64,000 nucleotides of DNA from Mesorhizobium helmanticense (GCF_003034915.1 NZ_PZJX01000045.1:62001-126000); one strand, 5' to 3'. Positions 37,354-46,262 are shown, counted from the first letter of the stretch. Program-made: numbers and translations. Notes: generated from the letters alone by a model not told the origin.

Positions 37354-38586
37354 TCAGGCCATCGCCATGGCGCTGCGCCGCGCCTTCCACATCAGAAGAC
37401 CAATGGCCACCAAATTCACCAGATTCCAGGCGATGCCGTTCAGGAATGCGGCTGCGTAGGAGCCAGTGAGGTCGTAGATCCAGCCCGACATCCAGCCGCC
37501 GACCGCCATGCCGAAGATGGTCGCCATGATCACGATGCCGACACGCTGGCCGGCCTCCTTGGCTGGCATATAGTCGCGCACGATGATCGCATAGCAAGGC
37601 ACGATACCGCCTTGCGACAGGCCGAAGACCAGCGAGACGACATAAAGCGAGGCAAGCCCATCGAAGGGGATGTAGAACAGCAGCGACAGGCATTGCAGCA
37701 CCGAGCCGATGAGCAGCGTTTTCACCGCGCCGATGCGATCGGCGAGGAACCCCGATGCCAGCCGGCTGACGACGCCCGCCGCCAGCATGATCGACAGCAT
37801 GTCGGCGCCTCGCGCCACGCCGTAGCCGAGGTCCATGCAATAGGCGACGATATGGACCTGCGGCATCGACATCGCCATGCAGCAACCGAAGCCGGCGACG
37901 ACGAGCAGCACCTGCAGGGCAGTCGGCGACAGCGAGATCGGCCGGACTCGCTGGCTGCCGCGCGATCCGGCGGCGGCGGCAAGTGGCGCGCGGCGCTTGA
38001 GCAGCAGAACCAGCGGCACCATGGTTGCGAGGCAGACGACGCCGATCGCGGCATAGGTAAAACGCCAGCCTTCGCTCTGCATGACATAGGGCATCACCAT
38101 CGGCCAGATCGTCCCGGCAAGATAGCTGCCGGCAGCGGCGGCCGCCACCGCGACGCCGCGCCGGCGGTTAAACCAGTGCGAGATGTCGGCGATCAGCGGG
38201 CCGAAGATCGCCGACGTGCCGATGCCGATCAGAAGCCCCTGCGCAAGGGTGAACCCAAGGATCGAGGTGGTCAGCGACGCCAGCAAGAATCCGGCGCCGA
38301 GCGCGATTGAAGCGATCAATGCCGGGATCCAGTAGCCCATGCGGTCGATGGCGCGCCCTACCACCACGTTGCCGGCGGCGAAGCCGACCATGGTCGCGGT
38401 ATAAGGCATTGAGGCAGCCGCCCGATCGACACCGAATTCGGCCTGCACGGCGGGCAGTACGACTACAACTGCCCACATGCCGACACCGCCGATTGTCGCC
38501 AGCAGCATCGAGATGGCGAGCCGTATCCAGGCGTAGGCGCTGTCGATGCCGGGGCTGCTTGCCTGGCTGGCGGCGGTTGTGGTCAA
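37354..38586 (-). CDS. MFS transporter, monocarboxylate/OFA-like
   Basis: A 12-helix major facilitator protein of 410 residues. A motif-A-like loop (VVGRAIDRMGYW) lies between helices 2 and 3, and a similar one (ASGFLADRIGAVKTLL) in the second half. The overall pattern (GMWAVVVVLPAVQAEFGVDRAAASMPYTATMVGFAAGN) matches the oxalate/formate and monocarboxylate branch. It precedes the gntR-like gene on the same strand by 175 nt and may carry a related organic acid. Substrate unknown. Confidence 0.85.
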   Translation of the reverse strand: MTTTAASQASSPGIDSAYAWIRLAISMLLATIGGVGMWAVVVVLPAVQAEFGVDRAAASMPYTATMVGFAAGNVVVGRAIDRMGYWIPALIASIALGAGFLLASLTTSILGFTLAQGLLIGIGTSAIFGPLIADISHWFNRRRGVAVAAAAAGSYLAGTIWPMVMPYVMQSEGWRFTYAAIGVVCLATMVPLVLLLKRRAPLAAAAGSRGSQRVRPISLSPTALQVLLVVAGFGCCMAMSMPQVHIVAYCMDLGYGVARGADMLSIMLAAGVVSRLASGFLADRIGAVKTLLIGSVLQCLSLLFYIPFDGLASLYVVSLVFGLSQGGIVPCYAIIVRDYMPAKEAGQRVGIVIMATIFGMAVGGWMSGWIYDLTGSYAAAFLNGIAWNLVNLVAIGLLMWKARRSAMAMA

Positions 38587-38792
38587 GAAGTTTCCTGTCC
38601 GCGGTTTTAAAAATCGACCGGTTCCTTCGCCACTATCGACGCATTCGTGGCGCTGAGCAGCGCCACATCAGCAATTCCGTGGCTCCAGGGATTTGAAGCC
38701 GCAATGGAACAGCGGCCACCGTCCGGAGTTCTCCATGAACTCACGGTGGAAGGAGTTTTGCCACGACCGCAAAAAGAAAATGGTCGGCCGAG

Positions 38793-39050
38793 GTGACCGA
38801 ACACAGCGACGCCATGGATCTCGAGGAACACGTCTTCGAATCCCATGACGCCAGGAAGATCGCGGCCTCGCTGAAGCGCTCGGCCGAACACAGCGACCGG
38901 CGCAAGGCCGAGCCGTTCCAGTCCGCCATGTCGATGCTGAACTTCTACATCAACCGTGCCGGCAAGAACCTGCCGGCCAGGCAGAAGATAGTGCTGGAGG
39001 ACGCAAAGGACGAGCTGCGCGCCGCCTTCGGACGCCCGAAAGAAGATTAG
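38793..39050 (+). CDS. DUF3175 family small protein
   Basis: A small protein of 85 or more residues. The core (DLEEHVFESHDARKIAASLKRSAEHS, then QSAMSMLNFYINRAGKNLP) matches DUF3175, which has no known function. The family normally starts with a Lys-rich KKWS segment. In this frame KRKWSAEVTEHSD is present upstream of the GTG at 38793, but no ATG, GTG or TTG precedes it before an in-frame stop at 38736. A good ribosome site (GGAAGGAG, 38748-38755) sits just where the longer form would start. The listed start is therefore uncertain. Confidence 0.72.
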   Translation: MTEHSDAMDLEEHVFESHDARKIAASLKRSAEHSDRRKAEPFQSAMSMLNFYINRAGKNLPARQKIVLEDAKDELRAAFGRPKED

Positions 39051-39070
39051 GACCGCACCTCAGTATCGAC

Positions 39071-39847
39071 CTATCTCGACCTGATGACGACGTCGGTATT
39101 GGCCAACAGCTTGCGCACCGCAGTGCGCGCCGCATCCGGCTTTTTCAGGCGAATATTCTTCTCGATCGCCTCGTGCAGCTTTTGCGCGTGCTGCAAATCG
39201 TCAAGCTCCCGCGTCGTATAGGCGAACAGATGATCGAACGCCGATTCAATCAGCACGCCGAGCGGCACCAGGAGATCGTTGCCCGACGCCCTCAGGATGG
39301 CCAGATGAAAGCGCGTGTCGGCGCGGGTGCGTTCCTGCAGCGTTGCCGCCTCGCCCATCTCGCGGCAGGCCTGGCTGATCTCGGCCATCTGCTCATCGCT
39401 GCGCCGCATGGCAGCGAAGGCGCTGGCCTCCGGCTCGATGATATGGCGGAATTCCTGCACGGTTTTCAGGAAAACCTCGCGGTCGGGCGAAGTTGCGTAC
39501 CAGGCGAGCACGTCGCGGTCGAGCAGGTTCCAGCGTTCCTTCGGCTCGACCCAACTGCCGATCTTGGGACGCGAGGCCAGCAGGCTTTTCGCCATCAGCA
39601 TCTTGATGGCTTCCCGCACCGCCGAACGGCTGACATCGAATGTCTCGGACCATTTGGCTTCGTTAGGCAGGATGGTTCCCGGCGGATAATCGCCGCGCAC
39701 GATCCGCAAGCCGATCTCGTTGGCAAGCGACGCATGCACGCTCGAGCCAGGAATGCGGGCCGCATCGGCCCGGCGAACGGCGGCCGGACGTTCGGCGGGC
39801 GCCGCACCGGCCAATTTTTTTTCCCTGTTCGGCTTTGCGTCCCGCAT
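39071..39847 (-). CDS. FCD-type GntR regulator, paralogue A
   Basis: A 258-residue regulator of the FadR/FCD subfamily. The N-terminal winged helix (VHASLANEIGLRIVRGDYPPGTILPNEAKWSETFDVSRSAVREAIKML) is followed by an all-helical FCD ligand domain, with metal-site-like residues in DTRFHLAILRASGND and the later LHEAIEKNI. It is close kin to the gene at 41983-42765, with roughly 30 differences over about 225 aligned residues by eye. It lies 91 nt from the convergently oriented end of the SDR gene cluster and probably binds the FCD-type sites at 40867 and 44293-44328. Confidence 0.9.
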   Translation of the reverse strand: MRDAKPNREKKLAGAAPAERPAAVRRADAARIPGSSVHASLANEIGLRIVRGDYPPGTILPNEAKWSETFDVSRSAVREAIKMLMAKSLLASRPKIGSWVEPKERWNLLDRDVLAWYATSPDREVFLKTVQEFRHIIEPEASAFAAMRRSDEQMAEISQACREMGEAATLQERTRADTRFHLAILRASGNDLLVPLGVLIESAFDHLFAYTTRELDDLQHAQKLHEAIEKNIRLKKPDAARTAVRKLLANTDVVIRSR

Positions 39848-39938
39848 CCGTCCCAGAAAGTCCGGATTTCAAAGCCTGTCAAGCATAGGACCGCAAAGCC
39901 TGTTTCTGTGCACAGATCAGCCTCGGATCGTCAGTCGA

Positions 39939-40835
39939 TCAGGCCATTTTGACATATTTCCGCCAGCTGTGCTCCGGACGGAAGCCAAGCACGTCCCTCG
40001 CCTTGCGGTTGGAGAGCAGCGTCTCATATTCGCCGAGTTCAACCTTGACCGGCACGTCGGGATAAAACCGCTTCAGCAACTCGGCTGTCGGCAGATCGGA
40101 CGAACAATCGTCATTGGCGGCATTGAACACCTGATAGCCAAGCCCGTCCTTTTCGATCGCCCGCAGCGTGATCTGGCCAAGGTCGCGCGCATCGATGTAG
40201 CTCCAGGCGATGCGCTTGCGGAAACCCGGATCGGCGAACCATTTCGGAAACAGCTGGTATTCATGCGGCTCGATGACGTTGCCGATACGCAAGGCATAGA
40301 TATCGGTACCGTTGCGTTGAGCAAACGCCCGTGCCGTCTTCTCATTGACGACCTTTGACAGCGCGTAGCTGTCCATCGGATCGACGTCGTACTCCTCATC
40401 GAGCGGGAAATATTTGGGATCGCGTGGCTCGTTGGCGAAGACCAGCCCATAGGTCGTTTCGCTGGAGGCGATCACGACCTTTGGGATGCCGAGTTTCACC
40501 GCTGCCTCGATGATATTGTAGGTGCCGAGCGCATTGATGCGGAACACTTCGTTGTCGGTCGTGATCATGATGCGCGGGATGGCCGCGAAATGCACCACGG
40601 CGTCGACCGGCTGCGCGCGCAGCGACGGATCGAATTCATGCAAGCCCATATAGCTCGACAGCGCGTTGAACACTTGCCCGCTGTCGGTGATGTCGGTGAC
40701 CAGCGTGCGCACCTTGGGATTGTCGAGCGGCTTGGTGTCGATATTGAGTACCTGGCAGCCATGCTCGACCAGATATTCCACGACATGACGCCCGGCCTTG
40801 CCGCTGCCACCGGTGAACATGATCCGCTTCGTCAT
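39939..40835 (-). CDS. NAD(P)-dependent epimerase/dehydratase (extended SDR)
   Basis: A 298-residue Rossmann-fold enzyme. The nucleotide-binding loop is TGGSGKAG (residues 8-15) and the catalytic pair is Tyr157/Lys161 in DSYALSKVVNEK, with SSET before it. It resembles sugar-nucleotide epimerases and uronate-type dehydrogenases. The ATG at 40835 has GGAGAG upstream. It is divergent from the hydroxyacid dehydrogenase gene, sharing a 118-nt promoter region with a dyad operator. Exact substrate unknown; a sugar acid is a reasonable guess. Confidence 0.87.
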   Translation of the reverse strand: MTKRIMFTGGSGKAGRHVVEYLVEHGCQVLNIDTKPLDNPKVRTLVTDITDSGQVFNALSSYMGLHEFDPSLRAQPVDAVVHFAAIPRIMITTDNEVFRINALGTYNIIEAAVKLGIPKVVIASSETTYGLVFANEPRDPKYFPLDEEYDVDPMDSYALSKVVNEKTARAFAQRNGTDIYALRIGNVIEPHEYQLFPKWFADPGFRKRIAWSYIDARDLGQITLRAIEKDGLGYQVFNAANDDCSSDLPTAELLKRFYPDVPVKVELGEYETLLSNRKARDVLGFRPEHSWRKYVKMA

Positions 40836-40866
40836 TTTGCTCTCCACATTGCTTGGGAATTGTGTG

Positions 40867-40881
40867 TATTGTCGGACAATA
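40867..40881. promoter_or_regulatory. FCD/FadR-type operator in the divergent promoter
   Basis: TATTGTCGGACAATA is a perfect dyad around a single central base. It fits the TnGTnnnACnA pattern of FadR-family operators. It lies 31 nt upstream of the SDR start and about 70 nt upstream of the hydroxyacid dehydrogenase start. Two related sites occur at 44293-44328. Confidence 0.75.
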
Positions 40882-40953
40882 TTGCATTTTGCAACCGCCT
40901 GCGGCAAGAACGGCAGCGCTATTATCGATAATTTCCAGACAGGACAAAACGAC

Positions 40954-41892
40954 ATGACCACGACTGCCGCGAGCGAAAACATCGGCTTCATCGGCCTTGG
41001 CCTGATGGGGCATGGAATCGCCAAGAACATCGTCGACAAGGGCTATGCGCTGACCTTTCTCGGCCGCAAGAACCGCAAGCCCGCGGAAGATATGCTTGAC
41101 CGGGGCGCCAAGGAAGCAACCACCTCGCGCGATGTTGCGGCGGCATCCGATATCGTCTTCATCTGCGTCACCGGCTCGCGTGAGGTGGAAGCCATTGTCC
41201 GCGGACCGGGCGGCCTCAAGGAGGGCTTGAAGAAAGGCTCGGTCGTCGTCGATTGCTCAACCTCCGATCCGGTTTCGACGGTGGCCATCGCCGCCGAACT
41301 CAAGGCGCTCGGCGTCGACTATGTCGATGCCCCGCTCAGCCGCACGCCAAAGGAGGCCTGGGAAGGCACGCTCGACGCCATGGTCGGCGCCTCCGATGCG
41401 GTTTTTGCCCGTCTCAAGCCGGTGCTCGACACCTGGGCCGGACGCATCGTCCATATTGGCGGCACCGGCGACGGTCACCGCATGAAGCTGCTCAACAATT
41501 TCATTTCGCTCGGCTATGCGGCGATCTACTCCGAGGCGCTGGCGCTAGCCGAGAAGGTCGGCATTTCGCCGCCGCGTTTCGACAGCGTCATCCGCAACGG
41601 CCGCATGGATTGCGGCTTCTACCAGACATTCATGCGCTGGACGCTGGAGGGCGACCGCGACGCCCATAAATTCACCATTGCCAATGCCTTCAAGGACCTC
41701 ACCTATCTCGAATCGATGGCAGGAGCGGCCGGCATCGCCAACCCGCTCGGCAATGCCACCAAGAACGCCTTCGCAGGCGCCTTCGCCGCCGGGCCTGCCG
41801 ACCAATATGTGCCGATGCTGGCAACGCATGTCGCCAAGGTCAACGGTGTCGACCTGATGCCGACCAAGGACGGGAAAAAGCAGACGATTTGA
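40954..41892 (+). CDS. Beta-hydroxyacid dehydrogenase (HIBADH / tartronate semialdehyde reductase-like)
   Basis: A 312-residue NAD(P)-dependent dehydrogenase. The Rossmann motif is FIGLGLMGHGIAKN (from about residue 12). The catalytic Lys178 lies in GDGHRMKLLNNF, and VDCSTSDP and DAPLSRTPKEAWEGTL match the substrate-binding region. The ATG at 40954 has AGGA upstream; open frame further upstream runs through the promoter and is rejected. It is divergent from the SDR gene. The reaction is likely reversible oxidation of a 3-hydroxyacid, but the substrate is not read from sequence. Confidence 0.9.
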   Translation: MTTTAASENIGFIGLGLMGHGIAKNIVDKGYALTFLGRKNRKPAEDMLDRGAKEATTSRDVAAASDIVFICVTGSREVEAIVRGPGGLKEGLKKGSVVVDCSTSDPVSTVAIAAELKALGVDYVDAPLSRTPKEAWEGTLDAMVGASDAVFARLKPVLDTWAGRIVHIGGTGDGHRMKLLNNFISLGYAAIYSEALALAEKVGISPPRFDSVIRNGRMDCGFYQTFMRWTLEGDRDAHKFTIANAFKDLTYLESMAGAAGIANPLGNATKNAFAGAFAAGPADQYVPMLATHVAKVNGVDLMPTKDGKKQTI

Positions 41893-41982
41893 GCGCGACC
41901 GGCCGGCCTCAGGATTTCACCTGATTCAATTCAGGAGGACCGACCTCTATATCATTGTTCGGATTTCGATTCTCGCGATCGA

Positions 41983-42765
41983 TCACCGCCGCGATCGTCC
42001 GATCACATCATCGGTGTTGGCTAGCAATCTGTGGACTGCATTGCGCGCCGCGCCCGGCCGCCGCAGACGGATGTTCTTCTCAATCGCTTCATGCAGCGCC
42101 TGCGCCCGGCGCTGGTCGCTGGTTTCGCGGGTGACGAAAACAAAGAGATGGTCGAGCGCGGATTCGATCAGCACGCCGAGCGGCACCAGCAGGTCGTTGC
42201 CCGACGCCCGCAAGATGGCGAGATGAAAGCGCGTATCGGCGCGCGTGCGTTCCTGCAGGTTCGTGGCATCGCCCATCTCCCGGCAGGCCTGGCTGATCTC
42301 GCCCATCTGCTCTTCGCTGCGCCGGATAGCGGCGAAGGCACTGGCTTCGGGTTCGATGATATGGCGAAATTCCTGCACGGTGCGCAGGAACGCCTCGCGG
42401 TCGGGTGCGGTCGCATACCAGGCGAGCACGTCGCGGTCGAGCAGGTTCCAGCGCTCCTTCGGCTCGACCCAACTGCCGATCTTGGGGCGCGATGCCAACA
42501 GGCTCTTGGCCATCAGCATCTTGATCGCCTCGCGCACCGCCGAGCGGCTGACGTTGAAGGTTTCCGACCATTTGGCTTCGTTGGGCAGGATGGCCCCGGG
42601 TGGATAGTCGCCGCGCACGATCCGAAGACCGATCTCGCTTGCCAGCGAGGCATGGACGCTGGAGCCCGGAAAGTGTGCCGCATCGGCGCGCCGAAAGGCA
42701 GCCGGAGGTCTGACCGGCACCTCGGCCTTGGCGGCTCGTTTCCTTGATTTCCCGTCGTCCGGCAT
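41983..42765 (-). CDS. FCD-type GntR regulator, paralogue B
   Basis: A 260-residue regulator nearly identical in design to paralogue A: same SSVHASLASEIGLRIVRGDYPPG start of the DNA-binding domain and same FCD domain. The ATG at 42765 aligns with the start of paralogue A; a start 38 codons upstream would add an unrelated Cys-containing tail and is rejected. Most differences lie at the N-terminus and near residues 215-235. Both copies lie on the same strand, on either side of the dehydrogenase pair, so a past duplication is likely. Confidence 0.9.
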   Translation of the reverse strand: MPDDGKSRKRAAKAEVPVRPPAAFRRADAAHFPGSSVHASLASEIGLRIVRGDYPPGAILPNEAKWSETFNVSRSAVREAIKMLMAKSLLASRPKIGSWVEPKERWNLLDRDVLAWYATAPDREAFLRTVQEFRHIIEPEASAFAAIRRSEEQMGEISQACREMGDATNLQERTRADTRFHLAILRASGNDLLVPLGVLIESALDHLFVFVTRETSDQRRAQALHEAIEKNIRLRRPGAARNAVHRLLANTDDVIGRSRR

Positions 42766-42944
42766 CCACGTTCCAATGCATCGGCAGTCTGTCGCGGGCC
42801 ACGTCGGGAATGTCAGTTTCCTTGCCGAATTGCCCTTCGCCGAAAATGCGAAACTATGGGCGCGCCGAAACTGGGGCATTCCGCCCCGAGCGCGCTGCTT
42901 TGTCTCTTGTCATGAACCGGGCACATTCCATGACCCGGGATGGC

Positions 42945-42967
42945 GGGGCGCCGTAAGCCGGCGCCCC
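42945..42967 (-). terminator. Hairpin downstream of the CUT2 binding-protein gene
   Basis: A 9-bp GC-rich stem (42945-42953 with 42959-42967) and 5-nt loop lie 13 nt after the binding-protein stop. There is no obvious U-run. It probably ends or protects the transcript before paralogue B. Confidence 0.6.
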
Positions 42968-42980
42968 CCGAAATCGCGGC

Positions 42981-43970
42981 CTACTTCTGGATGCAGGTGT
43001 CGACCGTGTCCTTGGTGCATTCGTCGAGGCCGGTAAACACCGGATCGGCAACGGTCTTGCCCTCGATCAGGTCGATCATCACCGACGGCGCCTTGTAGCC
43101 CATCTCGAACGGCCGCTGGCCGACGAGTGCGGTGACAAGGCCATCACGGGCGATTGCCACCTCGTCGCCGATCGTGTCGGCAGCACCGATGACGAACTCG
43201 TTCTTGGCGATCTTGTCGGCCATCGGCTTGAACAGGTCGCGATAAGGCTGCGGCGCGCCGAACAGCGGCCAGCCGCCCATAATGCCGAAAGCGTCGAGAT
43301 CGGGGTTGGCAGCGAGGATGTCGGTCATCGCCTGGACACCCTTGGCGCCGTCGTCATTGGTGAACACCGGGCAGCCGGCGACTTCCGTCCAGCCGCCTTC
43401 GCCGGCGAGCGCCGCGAGGCCTTCCTTGCCGGAGAGCGCATCGCGCATGCCCTGCGCGCGGCGCAGGATGTTGTCGGCCGCGGGATTGCCTTCGATGGTG
43501 CAGATCTTGCCGCCGTTCGGCTTGCCCTTCTTGATGTACTCACCGATCTTAAAACCCATCAGATAATTGTCGGTGCCGAGATAGGTCTTGCGCAGGCCGG
43601 CATCTTCCTTGGTCAGATCGGCGTCGATGGTCATGATCGGGATCGTCGGATTGGCGCTCTTGATCGTCTGCGCGATCAGCGGCGCGTTGGACGGCGAGAT
43701 AGCCATCGCCACCGTGTCGGGCTTGCTCAGCATGTCCTGGACGATCTGCGCCTCGCCGGCCTCGTCGGAAGTCGACGCCGGACCGGTATAGAAGCACTCA
43801 TACTCCGAGCTGGCATTTTCCTTGTTCCATTTCTGGCAACCCTGGTTGATGGCCTCGAAGAACGGATTGTCGAGACCCTTCACGACGATGACGAGTTGTT
43901 TCTTGGCTAAAGCCGGCCCGGCGCCCAGCACCATGACGGCGGCAGCGGCGAGCAATAGTGATTTCCTCAT
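42981..43970 (-). CDS. CUT2 sugar ABC transporter substrate-binding protein
   Basis: A periplasmic receptor of 329 residues with a signal peptide (about residues 1-22, ending GPALAKK). The fold is of the ribose/xylose-binding type: VVKGLDNPFFEAINQGCQKW, AISPSNAPLIAQTIKSA and PIMTIDADL. Several Cys (in YECFY, ICTIEG, AGCPVF and near the C-terminus) suggest disulfides. The ATG at 43970 has GGGAGGAC upstream; the longer open frame above it is promoter sequence. It is divergent from the ATPase/permease genes. In gene order it recalls frc-type systems, but the ligand is unknown. Confidence 0.9.
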   Translation of the reverse strand: MRKSLLLAAAAVMVLGAGPALAKKQLVIVVKGLDNPFFEAINQGCQKWNKENASSEYECFYTGPASTSDEAGEAQIVQDMLSKPDTVAMAISPSNAPLIAQTIKSANPTIPIMTIDADLTKEDAGLRKTYLGTDNYLMGFKIGEYIKKGKPNGGKICTIEGNPAADNILRRAQGMRDALSGKEGLAALAGEGGWTEVAGCPVFTNDDGAKGVQAMTDILAANPDLDAFGIMGGWPLFGAPQPYRDLFKPMADKIAKNEFVIGAADTIGDEVAIARDGLVTALVGQRPFEMGYKAPSVMIDLIEGKTVADPVFTGLDECTKDTVDTCIQK

Positions 43971-44447
43971 GTCAGTCCTCCCTTGAAAACAGACGGACAC
44001 GACGTGCCCGCCACACAGACCGACCCGGACCAAGCAATGACAGAGGATCGTTGCACGAACGCTCATGTCGCCAAGCCAGGTCGATAAGCATTTCCAGATA
44101 CGATCTCGAACCTGCTCGACAAACTCTGCTGTCGGCGTGCCCTTGACCCGGTAAGCCTCCGCCGACCCACCCGGCAAACCGGCAACAGGGTCGGGATATT
44201 CTCCTCCGACGCTTAGCTAATATCGGCTCGCCGCCAACGTCAATCTCTATTTGTCCTACAAAACTGATTTTTAAAAGCTCCCTCCCCGCAATTCGTCGGA
44301 CAATTGCCAGATCTTATTCGTCCGACAATTGACGCCAGTGCCGGCATTCGCATAATGGACTTTAAAATCGCTGTCTCCGGGAGGAGCTGGGGAGAGCGGG
44401 CCGCGGCAGAACCGCAGGCCGGGAAGCACGGGGAGGCAAGAAGGCTG
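43971..44447. other. Divergent promoter region of the CUT2 transporter
   Basis: 477 nt between the binding-protein gene (minus) and the ATPase gene (plus). Two FCD-type operator sites occur at 44293-44303 and 44318-44328, preceded by an AT-richer stretch (about 44240-44280). The remaining part, 43980-44220, shows nothing I recognise. No gene is supported. Confidence 0.55.
44293..44328. promoter_or_regulatory. Tandem FCD/FadR-type operator sites
   Basis: TCGTCGGACAA (44293-44303) and TCGTCCGACAA (44318-44328) both fit TnGTnnnACnA and share the GTC-N-GAC core of the site at 40867-40881. Their centres are 25 nt apart. They lie upstream of the ATPase gene, suggesting control by one or both FCD regulators nearby. 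Confidence 0.7.
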
Positions 44448-45191
44448 GTGGCGGTTCTCGAACTCACCAATATCTCGAAACATTTCGGCGCCATCCAGGC
44501 GGTCAACGACGTGTCGCTGTCGATCGAGCCCGGGCAGGTCGTCGGCCTGATGGGCGACAATGGCGCCGGCAAGTCGACCCTGGTCAAGATGATCGCCGGC
44601 AATTTCCGCCCGAGTCATGGCACGATGCAGATGGACGGCAAGGACCTGATCCTGCACAAGCCGGTCGAGGCGCGCCAGCACGGCATCGAGATCGTCCATC
44701 AGGACCTGGCGCTGTGCAACAATCTGACGGCCGCCGCGAATGTCTATCTCGGCCGCGAGCTGCGCCGGGGCGTCGGGCCGTTCCGCATCCTCGACTATGC
44801 CGCCATGTACAAGCGCGCCGGCCAGATCTTTGCGGTGCTTAAGTCCGAAACCCGGCCGCGCGACCTCGTCAAGCAGATGTCCGGCGGCCAGCGGCAAGCG
44901 GTGGCGATCGCCCGCACCATGCTTTCCCAGGCCAAGATCGTGCTGATGGACGAGCCGACGGCGGCGATCTCGGTCCGGCAGGTCGCGGAAGTGTTGAACC
45001 TGATCCGCCATTTGCGCGACCAGGGTATATCAGTCGTGCTGATCAGTCACCGCATGCCCGACGTCTTTGACGTCGCCGACCGCGTCATCGTCATGCGGCG
45101 CGGCCGCAAGGTCGCCGACAAGACGATCGCATCGAGTTCGCCCGAGGAGGTCACGGGCCTGATTACCGGCGCCATCGAGCAGGTGTCATGA
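44448..45191 (+). CDS. CUT2 sugar ABC transporter ATPase (single-domain, FrcA-like)
   Basis: A single-domain ATPase of about 247 residues. Walker A is GDNGAGKS (about residues 36-43), signature MSGGQRQAVAIAR, Walker B IVLMDEPTAAIS and switch LISHRMPDVFDVADR. One-domain ATPases of this kind occur in rhizobial fructose-type (Frc) systems. The start is read as GTG at 44448 (LELTNISKHFG follows at once). An ATG 48 codons upstream lies beside the operator sites and would add non-conserved sequence. The permease follows 72 nt later. Confidence 0.85.
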   Translation: MAVLELTNISKHFGAIQAVNDVSLSIEPGQVVGLMGDNGAGKSTLVKMIAGNFRPSHGTMQMDGKDLILHKPVEARQHGIEIVHQDLALCNNLTAAANVYLGRELRRGVGPFRILDYAAMYKRAGQIFAVLKSETRPRDLVKQMSGGQRQAVAIARTMLSQAKIVLMDEPTAAISVRQVAEVLNLIRHLRDQGISVVLISHRMPDVFDVADRVIVMRRGRKVADKTIASSSPEEVTGLITGAIEQVS

Positions 45192-45263
45192 AAGTGGTCC
45201 GGAATTTCGAAGCTTGGAATTTGCCGTGCTGGCGCGTTTGGCCACCGGCATGAGAGGTCGATA

Positions 45264-46262
45264 ATGGCAGTCACCCTTGACCAGACGATTGAACAGAAAC
45301 AGCACACCTTGCTTTCCAGGGTGTTCGCCACCCAGACCTTCTGGGTGGTGATTGCGGTCATCCTCGCCTGCCTGTTCCTGTCGTTTGCCACCGATTCCTT
45401 CGCCACCCCGAAGAACCTCTACAACATTACCCGCAACGTCACCTTCGTCGCCATCGTCGCGCTCGGCATGACCTTCGTCATCATCACCGGAGGCATCGAC
45501 CTGTCGGTCGGCTCGGTGCTTTGCCTGTGTTCGATGATATTGGCCGTCACCATGCATGCCGGCTACTCGATCGAGATCGGCATTGCCGCCGCGATCGCGA
45601 CGGCGCTGATCGTCGGCGCCTTCAATGGGATTCTGATCGCCTATCTCGGCTTTCCGCCCTTCGTGGTGACGCTCGGCATGCTGTCGATCGCGCGCAGCCT
45701 CGCCATGGTCGCCTCCAATAACACTGTCGTCTTCCAGTTCGGACCGGACCACGACAAGCTTCTGGCGTTGGGCGGCGGAGCCTGGGTGTTCGGCATTGCC
45801 AATCCGGTGCTCTACATGATCCTGCTGGCGCTGGTCACCGGCTTCGTCCTGCGCTGGACCAAATTCGGCCGGCACATCTTCGCCATCGGGGGCAACGAGC
45901 ATGCGGCAACGCTGACCGGCGTTCCGGTGCGCCAGATCAAGGTCGCGGTCTACATGATCTCGGCGCTGGCCGCCGGCATAGCCGGCATCATCCAGACCGG
46001 CTGGCTGGGCGCCGTTACCACCAATCTCGGCAACGGCATGGAGCTTCAGGTGATCGCCGCCACCGTCATCGGTGGAGCCAACCTGGCCGGCGGTGTCGGC
46101 ACCGCCTTCGGCGCCATTGTCGGCGCGGCGCTGATCGAGGTCATTCGCAACAGCCTCGGCCTGCTCGGCATCAATGCCTTCTGGCAAGGCGTTTTCATCG
46201 GCGGCGCGATTCTGCTCGCGGTCCTGTTCGACCGGATCCGCAACTTCCGGCGCAGCGACTAG
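45264..46262 (+). CDS. CUT2 sugar ABC transporter permease
   Basis: An inner-membrane permease of 332 residues, RbsC/FrcC type, with ITGGIDLSVGSVLCLCSMI and AATVIGGANLAGGVGTAFGAIVGA. It is downstream of the ATPase gene and completes the transporter with the divergent binding protein. Unlike the other two CUT2 loci here, this one has a single permease and a single-domain ATPase. Confidence 0.92.
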   Translation: MAVTLDQTIEQKQHTLLSRVFATQTFWVVIAVILACLFLSFATDSFATPKNLYNITRNVTFVAIVALGMTFVIITGGIDLSVGSVLCLCSMILAVTMHAGYSIEIGIAAAIATALIVGAFNGILIAYLGFPPFVVTLGMLSIARSLAMVASNNTVVFQFGPDHDKLLALGGGAWVFGIANPVLYMILLALVTGFVLRWTKFGRHIFAIGGNEHAATLTGVPVRQIKVAVYMISALAAGIAGIIQTGWLGAVTTNLGNGMELQVIAATVIGGANLAGGVGTAFGAIVGAALIEVIRNSLGLLGINAFWQGVFIGGAILLAVLFDRIRNFRRSD

